Positions 35,545 to 42,879 of a DNA stretch of 63,705 nt are shown here, in pieces. The stretch spans positions 1 to 63,705 of the forward strand of contig JAESPQ010000022.1 in assembly GCA_016765535.1 (NCBI GenBank), in the 5' to 3' direction. The translations under genes were made by a program, and so were the position numbers. The DNA is from Alteromonadaceae bacterium. Lineage in GTDB: Bacteria; Pseudomonadota; Gammaproteobacteria; Enterobacterales; Alteromonadaceae. The notes under the pieces were generated by a model. That model searched no databases. It had not been told where the DNA came from and saw only the letters and a list, made by a program, of their open reading frames with translations. Numbering within the stretch: position 1 is the stretch's first letter; every line of letters begins with the position of its first letter.

Positions 35545-35887
35545 ATTTTATCGCCATTTGGTTGATAGGGGTTAACCACAGGTTGTGCTCTGTGATTAGT
35601 TTCATGGTGTTCTTCTTGAGCCATTTGACTGCGGCTGTAGAGGAACGAAACTTGATGCTGTGCTGTACTTGTCGTTCTAGCCCTGAGTCGAATCCGTCGA
35701 TGTTATCTGGGTAGACCCAGAACTTAACCACCCAGAACACCTCGCCTAGCCATTCCCGGGGGCACTGGACGATTCCACATGCCTTGGCCCCGTACTTGAT
35801 GAAGAGGCTACGCTCCGAGTTCTTAAACTCTGTTTGGCCCGGCATAAGGTCGAACTTGCGTGTGGTGAACTCTGTTACGTCTTTCAT
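35528..35887 (-). CDS. hypothetical protein
   Basis: 119 aa from ATG 35887 (MKDVTEF…; GAGG upstream). An ATG at 35917 is unlikely because it lies upstream of the transcription start predicted from the -10 at 35919-35924. Contains aromatic-rich EVFWVVKFWVYPDNIDGFDS. Not recognised. Confidence 0.6.
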   Translation of the reverse strand: MKDVTEFTTRKFDLMPGQTEFKNSERSLFIKYGAKACGIVQCPREWLGEVFWVVKFWVYPDNIDGFDSGLERQVQHSIKFRSSTAAVKWLKKNTMKLITEHNLWLTPINQMAIKYGFIK

Positions 35888-35918
35888 ATCAGCGGCCTCG
35901 GTTTGTTTCCATACCATA

Positions 35919-35946
35919 ACTATAGGCCATAACTCACGAACTGCAA
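35919..35946 (-). promoter_or_regulatory. conserved early promoter
   Basis: -35 TTGCAG (35941-35946), 16 bp, -10 TATAGT (35919-35924), AAATAAAT upstream. Drives 35528..35887 and downstream genes. Confidence 0.75.
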
Positions 35947-35965
35947 ATTTATTTATCGCAGACGC

Positions 35966-35988
35966 AAAAAAGCCGCTATAAAAGCGGC
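35966..35988 (-). terminator. terminator after lipoprotein gene
   Basis: Minus strand: GCCGC (35984-35988), loop TTTTATA, GCGGC (35972-35976), six U (35966-35971). It separates the 36046..36297 gene from the promoter at 35919-35946. Confidence 0.8.
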
Positions 35989-36045
35989 CGTTTGGTGATC
36001 GTTAAAACTGGGGTTATTTCTCTGGGGCAATCGCTGTCTCGTTAG

Positions 36046-36297
36046 CTAAGTATCCGGGACTGGTAAGGTCAGGCGATTATCTTCATCATGTTCTCTAGGA
36101 ATTTTAACACATACCCCAGCGGAGTATGAGGGCGAGTCAGCTTCGTCGATTAGGCTGTTGTTCGGGGTTACGGTTTCCTTGTGTACACAAAGAGTCGTAT
36201 CCGTTTCATCGAAAGCAATGGTGGCCCACTCCGGCCATGATACTGTCGAACAGCCTATCAACATAAGAGACAACGCGAACGCTATTAAAAGCTTCAT
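36046..36297 (-). CDS. small lipoprotein
   Basis: 83 aa. Type II signal MKLLIAFALSLMLIGCS with lipobox LIGC and Ser at +2 (outer-membrane sorting in E. coli rules). The mature part is acidic with two Cys. Could act in superinfection exclusion or, less likely, as an outer-membrane spanin; no inner-membrane partner is next to it. Flanked by terminators on both sides, so it is a single-gene unit. Confidence 0.65.
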   Translation of the reverse strand: MKLLIAFALSLMLIGCSTVSWPEWATIAFDETDTTLCVHKETVTPNNSLIDEADSPSYSAGVCVKIPREHDEDNRLTLPVPDT

Positions 36298-36321
36298 TCG
36301 TCAGTTCCTTTTGTTGTAGTC

Positions 36322-36346
36322 AAAAAAGAGGCCCCTATAAGAGGCC
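36322..36346 (-). terminator. terminator upstream of lipoprotein gene
   Basis: Minus strand: GGCCTC (36341-36346), loop TTATA, GGGGCC (36330-36335), then TCTTTTTTG. Ends transcription from 36470..36724. Confidence 0.75.
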
Positions 36347-36469
36347 GACTTTCATTATTAGATTGATCACCCCCTTCAAGTGCGGCGAGTCCCGCAATAA
36401 ATTCGGCTTAGGTTTTCCGTCTAATTGAGTAACACAGTAAACCCGTTTATTAATTAAGTACAGTAGTTT

Positions 36470-36724
36470 TTAACTTTCTTTTACTTGCGTAATGGTCATC
36501 GTTTCTAAGTCGCAGTTAATGATAGCTAATACCGGGCCACAATCGCTTGCTGCGTCCGCTGATGGGATTAACTCACCTTCCAATATCGTTGGTAACACTT
36601 CGGCAAACTGCGTCATGATGATGTCGAGAGCGTAGTAATAGAAGTTCCCCTCGAACAGGATGATGCAGTCGTTATCCCCAACGGGGTCTATGTCGTCATA
36701 AACGGTTACAGTGATATTATTCAT
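36470..36724 (-). CDS. hypothetical acidic protein
   Basis: 84 aa, acidic (MNNITVTVYDDIDPVGDNDC). Overlaps the upstream gene by 8 bp. Not recognised. The 36347-36469 stretch beyond it holds no gene that I can support. Confidence 0.55.
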   Translation of the reverse strand: MNNITVTVYDDIDPVGDNDCIILFEGNFYYYALDIIMTQFAEVLPTILEGELIPSADAASDCGPVLAIINCDLETMTITQVKES

Positions 36725-37046
36725 TGGGGAAGTCCTCTTCGTCTAGCCCTGCGTAGTCCAACGGTTCGAAGACGATGTAATCGTGCATATCGGGGACAGG
36801 TGCTAACTGTAGTATTAAATTGGCACCTAATGTCGCGTCTAGCTCATTAGTGAAGCCTTCGGATAGTATGACTGACGGTTCACGGAACCCAGCGCCTACG
36901 CCCGCTATGTGCGTTTTGACGGTGGCAACAAAGAACTTGCCCCGGTCTTGGATGACCGTAGGGAGGGACAACACAAAGACTGTGTCACCTTCGTAGTTGA
37001 TAGCCCGGGGGCATACTAGAATTGGTCCAATAAATTTAATCATCAT
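36717..37046 (-). CDS. hypothetical protein
   Basis: 109 aa, beta-rich (DTVFVLSLPTVIQDRGKFFV) with an acidic C-terminus. Overlaps both neighbours by 8-11 bp, so a coupled three-gene set. Not recognised. Confidence 0.55.
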   Translation of the reverse strand: MMIKFIGPILVCPRAINYEGDTVFVLSLPTVIQDRGKFFVATVKTHIAGVGAGFREPSVILSEGFTNELDATLGANLILQLAPVPDMHDYIVFEPLDYAGLDEEDFPNE

Positions 37047-37266
37047 TCCACCTTAAATCATTGTATACGGCATGTAACAACGCTTCCTGTAGCCCTTCCG
37101 CATGTAGCGGGTAATCGGACCTTAGAGCTATTGTTAAACTCTGTATTAGTCGTTCAAGCCGGGGCACTGTGAGCAGGTCTGTTTTAGCTATGCTTTGCTC
37201 TCGTGTGCGTTTGGCAATGTGTTTGGCTGCGCGGTCTATCGCGATAGTTAATCTCTGTTTGCTCAC
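37036..37266 (-). CDS. hypothetical helical protein
   Basis: 76 aa, basic N-terminal helices (RLTIAIDRAAKHIAKRTREQ). First gene of the three-gene set ending at 36470. Not recognised. Confidence 0.55.
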   Translation of the reverse strand: MSKQRLTIAIDRAAKHIAKRTREQSIAKTDLLTVPRLERLIQSLTIALRSDYPLHAEGLQEALLHAVYNDLRWNDD

Positions 37267-37303
37267 TAGGTCCCCCGGTGGCTAAAGTTGGTTATGTCCA
37301 ATG

Positions 37304-37335
37304 ACTATAAACCAAGTGGGGGCAGAACGGTACAA
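37304..37335 (-). promoter_or_regulatory. possible early promoter, poor spacing
   Basis: -10 TATAGT (37304-37309) is like the family; the best -35 (TTGTAC, 37330-37335) is 20 bp away, so strength is doubtful. Confidence 0.35.
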
Positions 37336-37347
37336 TTATTTTTTTTT

Positions 37348-37647
37348 CTATACGGCCTTTGCTAGCTCTTTTTGCTTACCCGGCTTGACGTTGTTCGAGT
37401 TCTTACAGTCCGAGTACTTGAGCTGTAATCCAAGGGCTAGGCATTTCTTTCTAATCGTCGCGCCGTTCCTGCCTAGAGCGACCCCGGCTTCGGCCGATGT
37501 GTGTGTAGCGTGGTTGGCCTTCATCCACTCTATCTCTTCCTCGGTGAAACGCTTTACTGTGCGACGGCCCGGGCTGCGTGAGTGCGATTCTGCTGCGTCT
37601 GCTGCGTGGGTGACTTTGCTTAAGTTCAATAGTTGGGATAAGTCCAT
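37348..37647 (-). CDS. Myb/HTH-like DNA-binding protein
   Basis: 99 aa. RRTVKRFTEEEIEWMKANHA … EAGVALGRNGATIRKKCLAL is a SANT/Myb-like or HTH pattern ('fteeE...l......s...ia..lgRs..aV..k...LGL') also found in phage regulators. Basic C-terminal tail. Its upstream region carries a copy of the repeat that is arrayed at 42.6 kb, so it may bind that element (inference). Confidence 0.6.
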   Translation of the reverse strand: MDLSQLLNLSKVTHAADAAESHSRSPGRRTVKRFTEEEIEWMKANHATHTSAEAGVALGRNGATIRKKCLALGLQLKYSDCKNSNNVKPGKQKELAKAV

Positions 37648-37667
37648 AACTGCCTCTCAAAAAATAC

Positions 37668-37697
37668 ATGCGGCCTACCTTTCAAAAAATTAACACG
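37668..37697. repeat. two divergent units of the 42.6-kb tandem repeat
   Basis: AAAAAATACAT-GCGGCC-TACC-TTTCAAAAAATTAAC-ACGGCC: the same elements as the array at 42607-42785, including AAAAAATTAACACGGCC, which is identical to its right-hand flank at 42596-42612. Confidence 0.7.
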
Positions 37698-37700
37698 GCC

Positions 37701-38144
37701 TTACTTGTTGGCGAAGAACCTTGGGTACTTCTCGTGGTATCGACGTTTCGCTTGTTCCTTGGTTGGGTGAAGGTACGCGTATTGCTGCGCTAGGTCCGTT
37801 AGGTCTTGGACGGATACGCCGGGGCTGCCCGGGTCATAAAACCAAAATTTAAAGTAACCTGTTGTCGGTTGTGATAGGTGGTCCTGTAGCGACAAGTCTG
37901 CTTGAATGGGCCCATGGTTTAAGAACTTGGCGAACTCGTGGAAGTCCATTACTGCGCCCTTTGCTGCTTTGGCTACGCGGTTAAACGCTGCGGCGACTTT
38001 TTCGTTTGGTGCTACCATCATGCTAACTAATTTTTGATGTGCGCGGGTTTCTTGTACTGCTTGGTAAGGTGCTAGACCTCTACGGCTTCCGAATAGTTTA
38101 AGTGCTTTGGTACTGCCTAGTTTATCACTGCGATTTGTATTCAT
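37701..38144 (-). CDS. hypothetical protein
   Basis: 147 aa from ATG 38144 (MNTNRSDKLGSTKALKLFGS); the longer ORF to 38204 would start inside the promoter. Helical N-terminal part and 'GYFKFWFYDPGSPGVSVQDL' in the middle. Not recognised. Confidence 0.55.
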   Translation of the reverse strand: MNTNRSDKLGSTKALKLFGSRRGLAPYQAVQETRAHQKLVSMMVAPNEKVAAAFNRVAKAAKGAVMDFHEFAKFLNHGPIQADLSLQDHLSQPTTGYFKFWFYDPGSPGVSVQDLTDLAQQYAYLHPTKEQAKRRYHEKYPRFFANK

Positions 38145-38175
38145 CTTATTGTGTCCGTTTGCTTCTGATAACTTA

Positions 38176-38204
38176 AGAGTAGTTGACGCTTTCCAAAACG
38201 CCAA
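38176..38204 (-). promoter_or_regulatory. conserved early promoter
   Basis: -35 TTGGCG (38199-38204), 17 bp (16 if TGGCGT), -10 TACTCT (38176-38181) then TAAG. Drives 37701..38144. Confidence 0.6.
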
Positions 38205-38216
38205 CTTTTATTTTAA

Positions 38217-39194
38217 TTAATGGCTAATAGGTGTTGAGCTTAGTATCACGTTGTCAAAGCTTACCCGTGAATCAACACTCGGGGCCCACGATGAAGACGA
38301 GCCACCATGCCAGAAATAAAACATCATGTGATTAATATCATAGATGCGGTTCTCTCCCAGCATCATATCGGTGCGCTCTAGGACTAGCTGACCGTTGACC
38401 CATATTCTAACGATGCCGTTTGATTCATTGGCGTCATTCATCTGGGCGTATGTTTCCACGTAGTAGCTAACCCCGCGCTGGAACTTGAACGGTTCCCCGT
38501 TGTGTATGTAGTCTATTTCTTCGCCACAGTAACCGTTATGCAAGGGGTTATCTTGGTGGTAGAAGTAGCCAATAGCTCGGCCATCCTCACGGAACATTGA
38601 GCGCAGACTAAATCCTTCGTCGGGGCCTTGACCGTAGGCGTTACAGCCATCGGGGTACACCTGATTACCATTAGACTTTTTAAGGTCCTTGTTCAGCCCT
38701 ACGAGCCCGGGAAGTTTACCCCCTGTGGAAAAGTCATAGCCCGGGTGGAACTCTATCTCATATCCGAAGTAAACCGACTCAGTGGGTACGATGTCCTTTG
38801 CTGCGTGGACCCCCTTCTTAATCTGGTCCTTTGGTATGAGCATTTCCCAACGTCCATTAACGATTGTTGAGGCTTTGGCGCTGATTGTCTCCCATTGGAA
38901 GTGGAAGTCCCCGTCTGCGACGTTGTCCGTGTAAGTAGTACCGTTGCTATGGTTTTCGAAGTCAACGACCCACAGGGCCCCGGACGTGTCCAACGGTGGC
39001 AAGGTGTGGATGTCAGCGGGGACAATAACTACATCGTCGCCCTCGTCTTCATCCGCTGGGGGTATAATAACTACATCGTCGCCAACGTCTACCACCTTAA
39101 TCGGTTCGTAATCGTCGGGAACAGTTAGCCCTATTTCAAATTGACAGGCTACTAATAACAAACTGGCAGTGATGCCTATTAGTACTTTTTTCAT
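38217..39194 (-). CDS. polysaccharide lyase 14-like lipoprotein (alginate/glucuronan-lyase type)
   Basis: 325 aa. Type II signal MKKVLIGITASLLLVACQ with lipobox VAC and Gln at +2, an acidic Val/Asp/Pro linker (residues 25-70), then a beta-jelly-roll catalytic-type domain. Diagnostic parts: YFGYEIEFHPGYDFSTGGKL-PGLVG, GFSLRSMFREDGRAIGYFYH, GVSYYVETYAQMNDANESNG-IVRIWVNGQLVLE, and FYFWHGGSSSSWAPSVDSRV-SFDN. These match the PL14 pattern ('kGGKLPGL.gG ... R.mWR.dG...Y.Y ... G.vrvwvnG..v ... t.fGGsd.sWAp..d.ya.FDnf'). Known PL14 enzymes cleave alginate or glucuronan. Made early as a lipoprotein, so not a tail depolymerase. May act on the host's exopolysaccharide, or be a moron gene. Confidence 0.65.
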   Translation of the reverse strand: MKKVLIGITASLLLVACQFEIGLTVPDDYEPIKVVDVGDDVVIIPPADEDEGDDVVIVPADIHTLPPLDTSGALWVVDFENHSNGTTYTDNVADGDFHFQWETISAKASTIVNGRWEMLIPKDQIKKGVHAAKDIVPTESVYFGYEIEFHPGYDFSTGGKLPGLVGLNKDLKKSNGNQVYPDGCNAYGQGPDEGFSLRSMFREDGRAIGYFYHQDNPLHNGYCGEEIDYIHNGEPFKFQRGVSYYVETYAQMNDANESNGIVRIWVNGQLVLERTDMMLGENRIYDINHMMFYFWHGGSSSSWAPSVDSRVSFDNVILSSTPISH

Positions 39195-39203
39195 GGTTTA
39201 CCT

Positions 39204-39650
39204 CTATCGTTTTTTGTTGAGTTCTAATGATGCTTGGTGGAGCTTTTCACGTACGCCACTATGGGAGCTATTGCCCAGCGGTAGCAACTGCATGAGCGCA
39301 TGAATATCCGAGGCGTTTACTATTAGTTCCGTGGTGGTCCGCTCTAGGTGTAACGCCTCTGCTACACGTTGCGGGTGTTGGGTGTTGCTATGCCGCTTCT
39401 CGCTATTCTCAAGCAAGCGGCCTAACGCGAAAGCCGACGTGTCCGTGTCGTTGATAACCATCATGCCAATGACGTTCTTGCCATCGAAAATTAGCTCTGC
39501 TTTGCGTAGCGATTGTTCGATTAGACGCAGCTCACGCCATGTGGTCTGCTCCTCTATCTGGGCTATCGTAAAGAAGTCCCCATCGCTGTGCGCGGCGTCG
39601 CTAAATGTGCCGTGTGTTTCGCGGTCATACCCGCAGACTGTGAATTTCAT
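39204..39650 (-). CDS. hypothetical protein
   Basis: 148 aa, mixed alpha/beta (MKFTVCGYDRETHGTFSDAA). Its ATG overlaps the stop of the upstream 58-aa gene (ATGA). Not recognised. Confidence 0.55.
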   Translation of the reverse strand: MKFTVCGYDRETHGTFSDAAHSDGDFFTIAQIEEQTTWRELRLIEQSLRKAELIFDGKNVIGMMVINDTDTSAFALGRLLENSEKRHSNTQHPQRVAEALHLERTTTELIVNASDIHALMQLLPLGNSSHSGVREKLHQASLELNKKR

Positions 39651-39823
39651 AGGTTTTCTGCCTTAACTTTTGGTGACGGACCCACAGCCCACGTACCGTC
39701 GTGCTTGTGGTACATCTGACCTGTTAGCTTGCCCTTCCATTGAATAACTGTGTAGTACGTTGTCATGTACTGCGCGTGGGTAGGCTTCATCCACCCGAAG
39801 AATATTTCGATAAACTGGGCCAT
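39647..39823 (-). CDS. small hypothetical protein
   Basis: 58 aa (MAQFIEIFFGWMKPTHAQYM…). Preceded by AGGGGGTCAC and ends in an ATGA overlap with the next gene. A 65-aa ORF in another frame here (39663-39860) reads less like protein and lacks an RBS. Confidence 0.6.
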   Translation of the reverse strand: MAQFIEIFFGWMKPTHAQYMTTYYTVIQWKGKLTGQMYHKHDGTWAVGPSPKVKAENL

Positions 39824-39831
39824 GTGACCCC

Positions 39832-39924
39832 CTATAAGTTCTTGGCGATGTAACAGCCAACTATGAAGCCCGCAAGGGCTGCGATGACGTTAAGCAATAC
39901 TTCTGCCATTGTTAATGTTTCCAT
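39832..39924 (-). CDS. 30-aa single-span membrane miniprotein
   Basis: METLTMAEVLLNVIAALAGF then IVGCYIAKNL: one hydrophobic helix with AGAGGA RBS 6 bp before the start, 3 bp after the upstream stop. Small size makes it uncertain, but it fills the gap exactly. Confidence 0.5.
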   Translation of the reverse strand: METLTMAEVLLNVIAALAGFIVGCYIAKNL

Positions 39925-39927
39925 AGT

Positions 39928-40134
39928 CTAATCCTCTTCTGCGTCGAGTGCTTCCACGACTGCGATTGCACAGTTTGGGGCGCTACATGGGTTACTTTTG
40001 CCGTGGCTGTAGACGTCATCTAGTAGTGCTTCGTAACGTGCTAATTTAGCCTCTAGGGCTGCGACGTATTCTTGGTTGGCCCGAGCGTCGCAGGTCGTAC
40101 CGCAACACTCGTTTAGCCCTGATGGTTTAGTCAT
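39928..40134 (-). CDS. hypothetical protein with coiled coil
   Basis: 68 aa from ATG 40134, overlapping the ParB-like gene's last codons (GATGACTAA), so coupled. Short coiled coil (EYVAALEAKLARYEALLDDV) and five Cys in total. Not recognised. Confidence 0.55.
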   Translation of the reverse strand: MTKPSGLNECCGTTCDARANQEYVAALEAKLARYEALLDDVYSHGKSNPCSAPNCAIAVVEALDAEED

Positions 40135-40912
40135 CCAAGTATAGGTCAAGTAGTTCGAGTAGCGCGTCGCTTAGTAATGCGCGGTCCATCGCTGCGATTA
40201 GTTCCATTGCTTGACGGCCGTGTGAAGGTTTGAAGGTCTTAAGAACAACCTTGGTGCTTTTCTTGCCTTTGCCTTTGGGTGCGTCTTTGGCTACTTCTTT
40301 AGCCGCTTTAACTTTTTTAATGATCTTAGCCGGGGCCGCGTTGCCACCTTTACGCACTGCCTTGATTACTTCCGAAGAGCTAACCGTACCCGCTTTAACT
40401 TCCGCGATTACTTCATCACCCGCAGATAGTAAGATTAAATGGTTGTCTACGTCTTTACGTGAACGGTGGACGGCTTCGGCTACTTCGCCCTTGGTCATGC
40501 CTTGGTTAATCATACGTTGGTACGCCTGCGCTCGTTCTACGGGCTCTAACTGACGGCCTTGGCTTGACGTAATCATGAATGATAGTTCTTCGAGTTTTGA
40601 CCCGGTGAATTCTTTCACTTCAAGGCGTGTACACTCGGCTTGCATTGCCGCTAAGTAACGGTGATGACCATCAATGATTTTAAAACCGTCTGGGGTGGTC
40701 TTAATCATGATATTCGGTAGCTGTGCGCCTGCTGCATACGCTTTAGCTAACTGGTCTACGTGGTCTTGGTCGATGTCACGAACGTTAAAGCCTTCTTCAA
40801 TGAAGATATGTTCCATTGGTACGAAGAAAGTCTTAGTTACTTTGATGCCTAAGTCTTTGTCTTTAGCGTATGCAGAACCTACTGAGATGCCCGTTACTGT
40901 TGTGTTTGTCAT
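40127..40912 (-). CDS. ParB-like protein (ParB/Srx fold plus HTH)
   Basis: 261 aa. ParB N-terminal motifs: VPMEHIFIEEGFNVRDIDQD, LPNIMIK, and IIDGHHRYLAAMQ (GHHR at 82-85, in the position of ParB's CTP-binding GERR box). HTH-like part QAYQRMINQGMTKGEVAEAV-HRSRKDVDNHLILL. Then a Lys-rich linker and helical C-terminus. No ParA is encoded nearby. In phages such proteins may regulate transcription, nick DNA, or bind repeats near the origin. It has its own promoter and is near the repeat clusters at 42.6-43.6 kb. Confidence 0.8.
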   Translation of the reverse strand: MTNTTVTGISVGSAYAKDKDLGIKVTKTFFVPMEHIFIEEGFNVRDIDQDHVDQLAKAYAAGAQLPNIMIKTTPDGFKIIDGHHRYLAAMQAECTRLEVKEFTGSKLEELSFMITSSQGRQLEPVERAQAYQRMINQGMTKGEVAEAVHRSRKDVDNHLILLSAGDEVIAEVKAGTVSSSEVIKAVRKGGNAAPAKIIKKVKAAKEVAKDAPKGKGKKSTKVVLKTFKPSHGRQAMELIAAMDRALLSDALLELLDLYLDD

Positions 40913-40957
40913 GTGATACCCTTACTTGGTTTGATGTGCTTCGTTGTTGATAACTTA

Positions 40958-40985
40958 AATATAGTACGTGTTCGTGAGAGTGCAA
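40958..40985 (-). promoter_or_regulatory. conserved early promoter
   Basis: -35 TTGCAC (40980-40985), 16 bp, -10 TATATT (40958-40963) then TAAG. Leader TTAAGTTATCAACAACGAAG is shared with the promoter at 41365-41392. Drives the ParB-like gene. Confidence 0.75.
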
Positions 40986-40989
40986 ATTT

Positions 40990-41325
40990 TTATTTAATAA
41001 ATTGGTAAAAAGTTTTCATCGGGTACACTTTCTGGGTGATGTCTTCGATGGTGAACCAATCATCTGAGTGCGGTAGTTGACCCTTGTTAAACTGCTGGAC
41101 CATTTCCAATAGTTCTTTAAATGAGATTACTTCGTGCTCGCCCACTTGGTCGGGGCCGTTCATCGGTGTGATAAGGTATTCTTGCTGAGACAGTTCACGG
41201 TGTAGCTTGCGACGTTTCCCTTCCATTTCGAGAACCATGCCGAGTAAGTCTGACGCTGTGTTGCTTGCTGGGGCGTCTAATTCGTTCGCTGCCTGTAATG
41301 CTACTTCGGGGTTAAATGTTGTCAT
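40990..41325 (-). CDS. hypothetical protein
   Basis: 111 aa. Helical first half (DLLGMVLEMEGKRRKLHREL). Own promoter. Not recognised. Confidence 0.55.
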   Translation of the reverse strand: MTTFNPEVALQAANELDAPASNTASDLLGMVLEMEGKRRKLHRELSQQEYLITPMNGPDQVGEHEVISFKELLEMVQQFNKGQLPHSDDWFTIEDITQKVYPMKTFYQFIK

Positions 41326-41364
41326 GTTACCGCCTAATCGTTGTGCTTCGTTGTTGATAACTTA

Positions 41365-41392
41365 ACTATAGTAGACGGTTCCAAGAGTGCAA
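41365..41392 (-). promoter_or_regulatory. conserved early promoter
   Basis: -35 TTGCAC (41387-41392), 16 bp, -10 TATAGT (41365-41370) then TAAG. AAATAAAT upstream. Drives 40990..41325. Confidence 0.75.
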
Positions 41393-41398
41393 ATTTAT

Positions 41399-41638
41399 TT
41401 AGATAATTTTTTTGAGTATCATCGAACCGCTGCGGAAAGAGAAAGTGCTCCCCGGGGCTGTCTGGGCTGTGACCTTGTAGAAGTGTAGACGAATTGGGAA
41501 CGGATACCAGTTGGTTATCTCCATAAGGTAAGTGTACTTGGTTTCCCCAATGAGGGTAGCGGGATACTTCCCCCCATTGTAGAAGCATGTGACGTAATGG
41601 CTAGCCACTAGGACTTGTCCCGACACGTTGGGCAACAT
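41399..41638 (-). CDS. hypothetical protein
   Basis: 79 aa from ATG 41638 (MLPNVSGQVLVASHYVTCFY), beta-rich. Overlaps the zinc-finger gene by 31 bp. Chosen over an 84-aa ORF in another frame (41334-41588) that would run through the promoter. Confidence 0.5.
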   Translation of the reverse strand: MLPNVSGQVLVASHYVTCFYNGGKYPATLIGETKYTYLMEITNWYPFPIRLHFYKVTAQTAPGSTFSFRSGSMILKKII

Positions 41639-41865
41639 ACACCCGTTTGGACGTCGTCCGATGCGATACACCAATTGTAATCCTTTGTCGCAATTAGTGC
41701 CGCCACTTCTGGGTCATCTTCCACAATACTTATCTCAAACATACACCACGCACACTTAAACATCTGTTCCGTAGTGACATCGTTCGCAAGGTCTGCGGCG
41801 TGGTTGTCTAGGTCTGCGTACCAGTCGCTACCCTTCTTTAAAATCTTTCCGTTTGGTCCCGGCAT
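41608..41865 (-). CDS. putative zinc-finger protein
   Basis: 85 aa with CAWC (residues 38-41) and CCPTC near the C-terminus, a possible C2-C2 zinc site. Not otherwise recognised. Confidence 0.55.
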   Translation of the reverse strand: MPGPNGKILKKGSDWYADLDNHAADLANDVTTEQMFKCAWCMFEISIVEDDPEVAALIATKDYNWCIASDDVQTGVCCPTCRDKS

Positions 41866-41874
41866 AATTTACCC

Positions 41875-42579
41875 TTACTGTGTTGTTTGAAAGTTGTTGT
41901 GAATTGCCATTAACTCGTCAATAAGACACGGGTTTATCGTTTCGGTGAAGCCATGTGGTAGCTCCTCCCGACCTAAGTACCAAGTGTCTAGTTTCTGTTT
42001 AACTTCTAGCTCAAGGGCCGCGGCGTTGCTCCCTATGCTAAATTCTGTTTGTGCTATGATTATATGTTCATACTGGGACCCGTTAACATGCTCTTTCATG
42101 CGCTCTTTTGGGTCCCGGTTTGTGATGCCAAATTTATACGCTTTTACCTGACCATCTTGGATTAGTGCCTGCACATAAAACCACCCTTTTAGCTGGGGAT
42201 TAAAGCCCCGCATTGAGCGTCCTGTGGAAGGGTCCATCACACCCCCTTTTCTTATGTTGCCACCCTTCACGTAGTAGCTGTACCCTGAGCCTAAGAACTC
42301 TATCTTAATCTTGTTGCAATGGACGTACTCCACGATTTTAAAATCCCCTGCGCCATTGGACGGGTGGACACTCCCCACGACTAGCGACGGTAGCTTAGTA
42401 TTATCTATCACACGCCCTTGACGCAGTAGCATCGCTGACGTGCTGCGCTTACACCCGGAGAGGATAAACTCTACGTCTATACGCGACGAGTTCACTACCG
42501 CTAGGACTTTGACGGGGCCCCATTTTAAAGTTGGGAATTCTTGCCCGACAAATATGCTTTTATATTTTGGTGTAGCCAT
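41875..42579 (-). CDS. GIY-YIG-like protein with duplicated DNA-binding-type barrel
   Basis: 234 aa from ATG 42579 (GAGGAG 8 bp upstream). Two copies of a small barrel motif: FPTLKWGPVKVLAVVNSSRI-DVEFILSG and HPSNGAGDFKIVEYVHCNKI-KIEFLGSG. I know this element from phage homing-endonuclease-type proteins. Then GWFYVQAL … YKFGITNRDPKERMKEHVNG, a GIY-YIG/T5orf172-like core ('Yv..l...vKiGit.r...R...h'). Possibly a homing or regulatory nuclease. The 23-bp tandem array lies directly upstream, within its presumed 5' region. Confidence 0.6.
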   Translation of the reverse strand: MATPKYKSIFVGQEFPTLKWGPVKVLAVVNSSRIDVEFILSGCKRSTSAMLLRQGRVIDNTKLPSLVVGSVHPSNGAGDFKIVEYVHCNKIKIEFLGSGYSYYVKGGNIRKGGVMDPSTGRSMRGFNPQLKGWFYVQALIQDGQVKAYKFGITNRDPKERMKEHVNGSQYEHIIIAQTEFSIGSNAAALELEVKQKLDTWYLGREELPHGFTETINPCLIDELMAIHNNFQTTQ

Positions 42580-42606
42580 GGGAAACACTCCTCTGAAAAA
42601 ATTAAC

Positions 42607-42785
42607 ACGGCCGACCTTTTAAAAAAAGGATACGGCGGACTTTTAAAAATACATACGGCGGACTTTTAAAAATACATACGGCCGACTTTTAAAAATACAT
42701 ACGGCCGACTTTTAAAAATACATACGGCCGACTTTTAAAAATACATACGGCCGACTTTTAAAAATACATACGGCCGACTTTTTAT
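42607..42785. repeat. tandem array of 23-bp units
   Basis: Six head-to-tail 23-bp units (42632-42769), each ACGGC(C/G)GACTTTTAAA followed by AATACAT, flanked by a diverged 25-bp unit (42607-42631) and a partial unit (42770-42785). Units 1-2 have GCGG where the rest have GCCG. The unit contains a CGGCCG palindrome and TTTTAAAA. It lies between two minus-strand genes. Confidence 0.95.
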
Positions 42786-42792
42786 GTCATTT

Positions 42793-42871
42793 CGCTAAGT
42801 CATTGATTTTAGGTCATTTTCGCTAAGTCATTGATTTTCGCTAAGTCATTGATTTTAGCTAAGTCATTGAT
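42793..42871. repeat. four direct copies of TAAGTCATTGAT
   Basis: Perfect copies at 42796-42807, 42824-42835, 42842-42853 and 42860-42871, mostly within (C)GCTAAGTCATTGATTTT. The same 12-mer recurs in the 50-51 kb non-coding region. Confidence 0.9.
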
Positions 42872-42879
42872 TCTAAAGC

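Noticed and set aside
39663-39860. 65-aa minus-strand ORF
   Set aside because: Out-of-frame reading of the 58-aa gene at 39647-39823, which has an RBS and an ATGA junction.
41334-41588. 84-aa minus-strand ORF
   Set aside because: It would run across the promoter at 41365-41392 and competes with a better beta-rich frame ending at 41399.
42607-42785. 23-bp tandem array as a CRISPR
   Set aside because: Units are directly adjacent with no spacers, and no cas genes are present.
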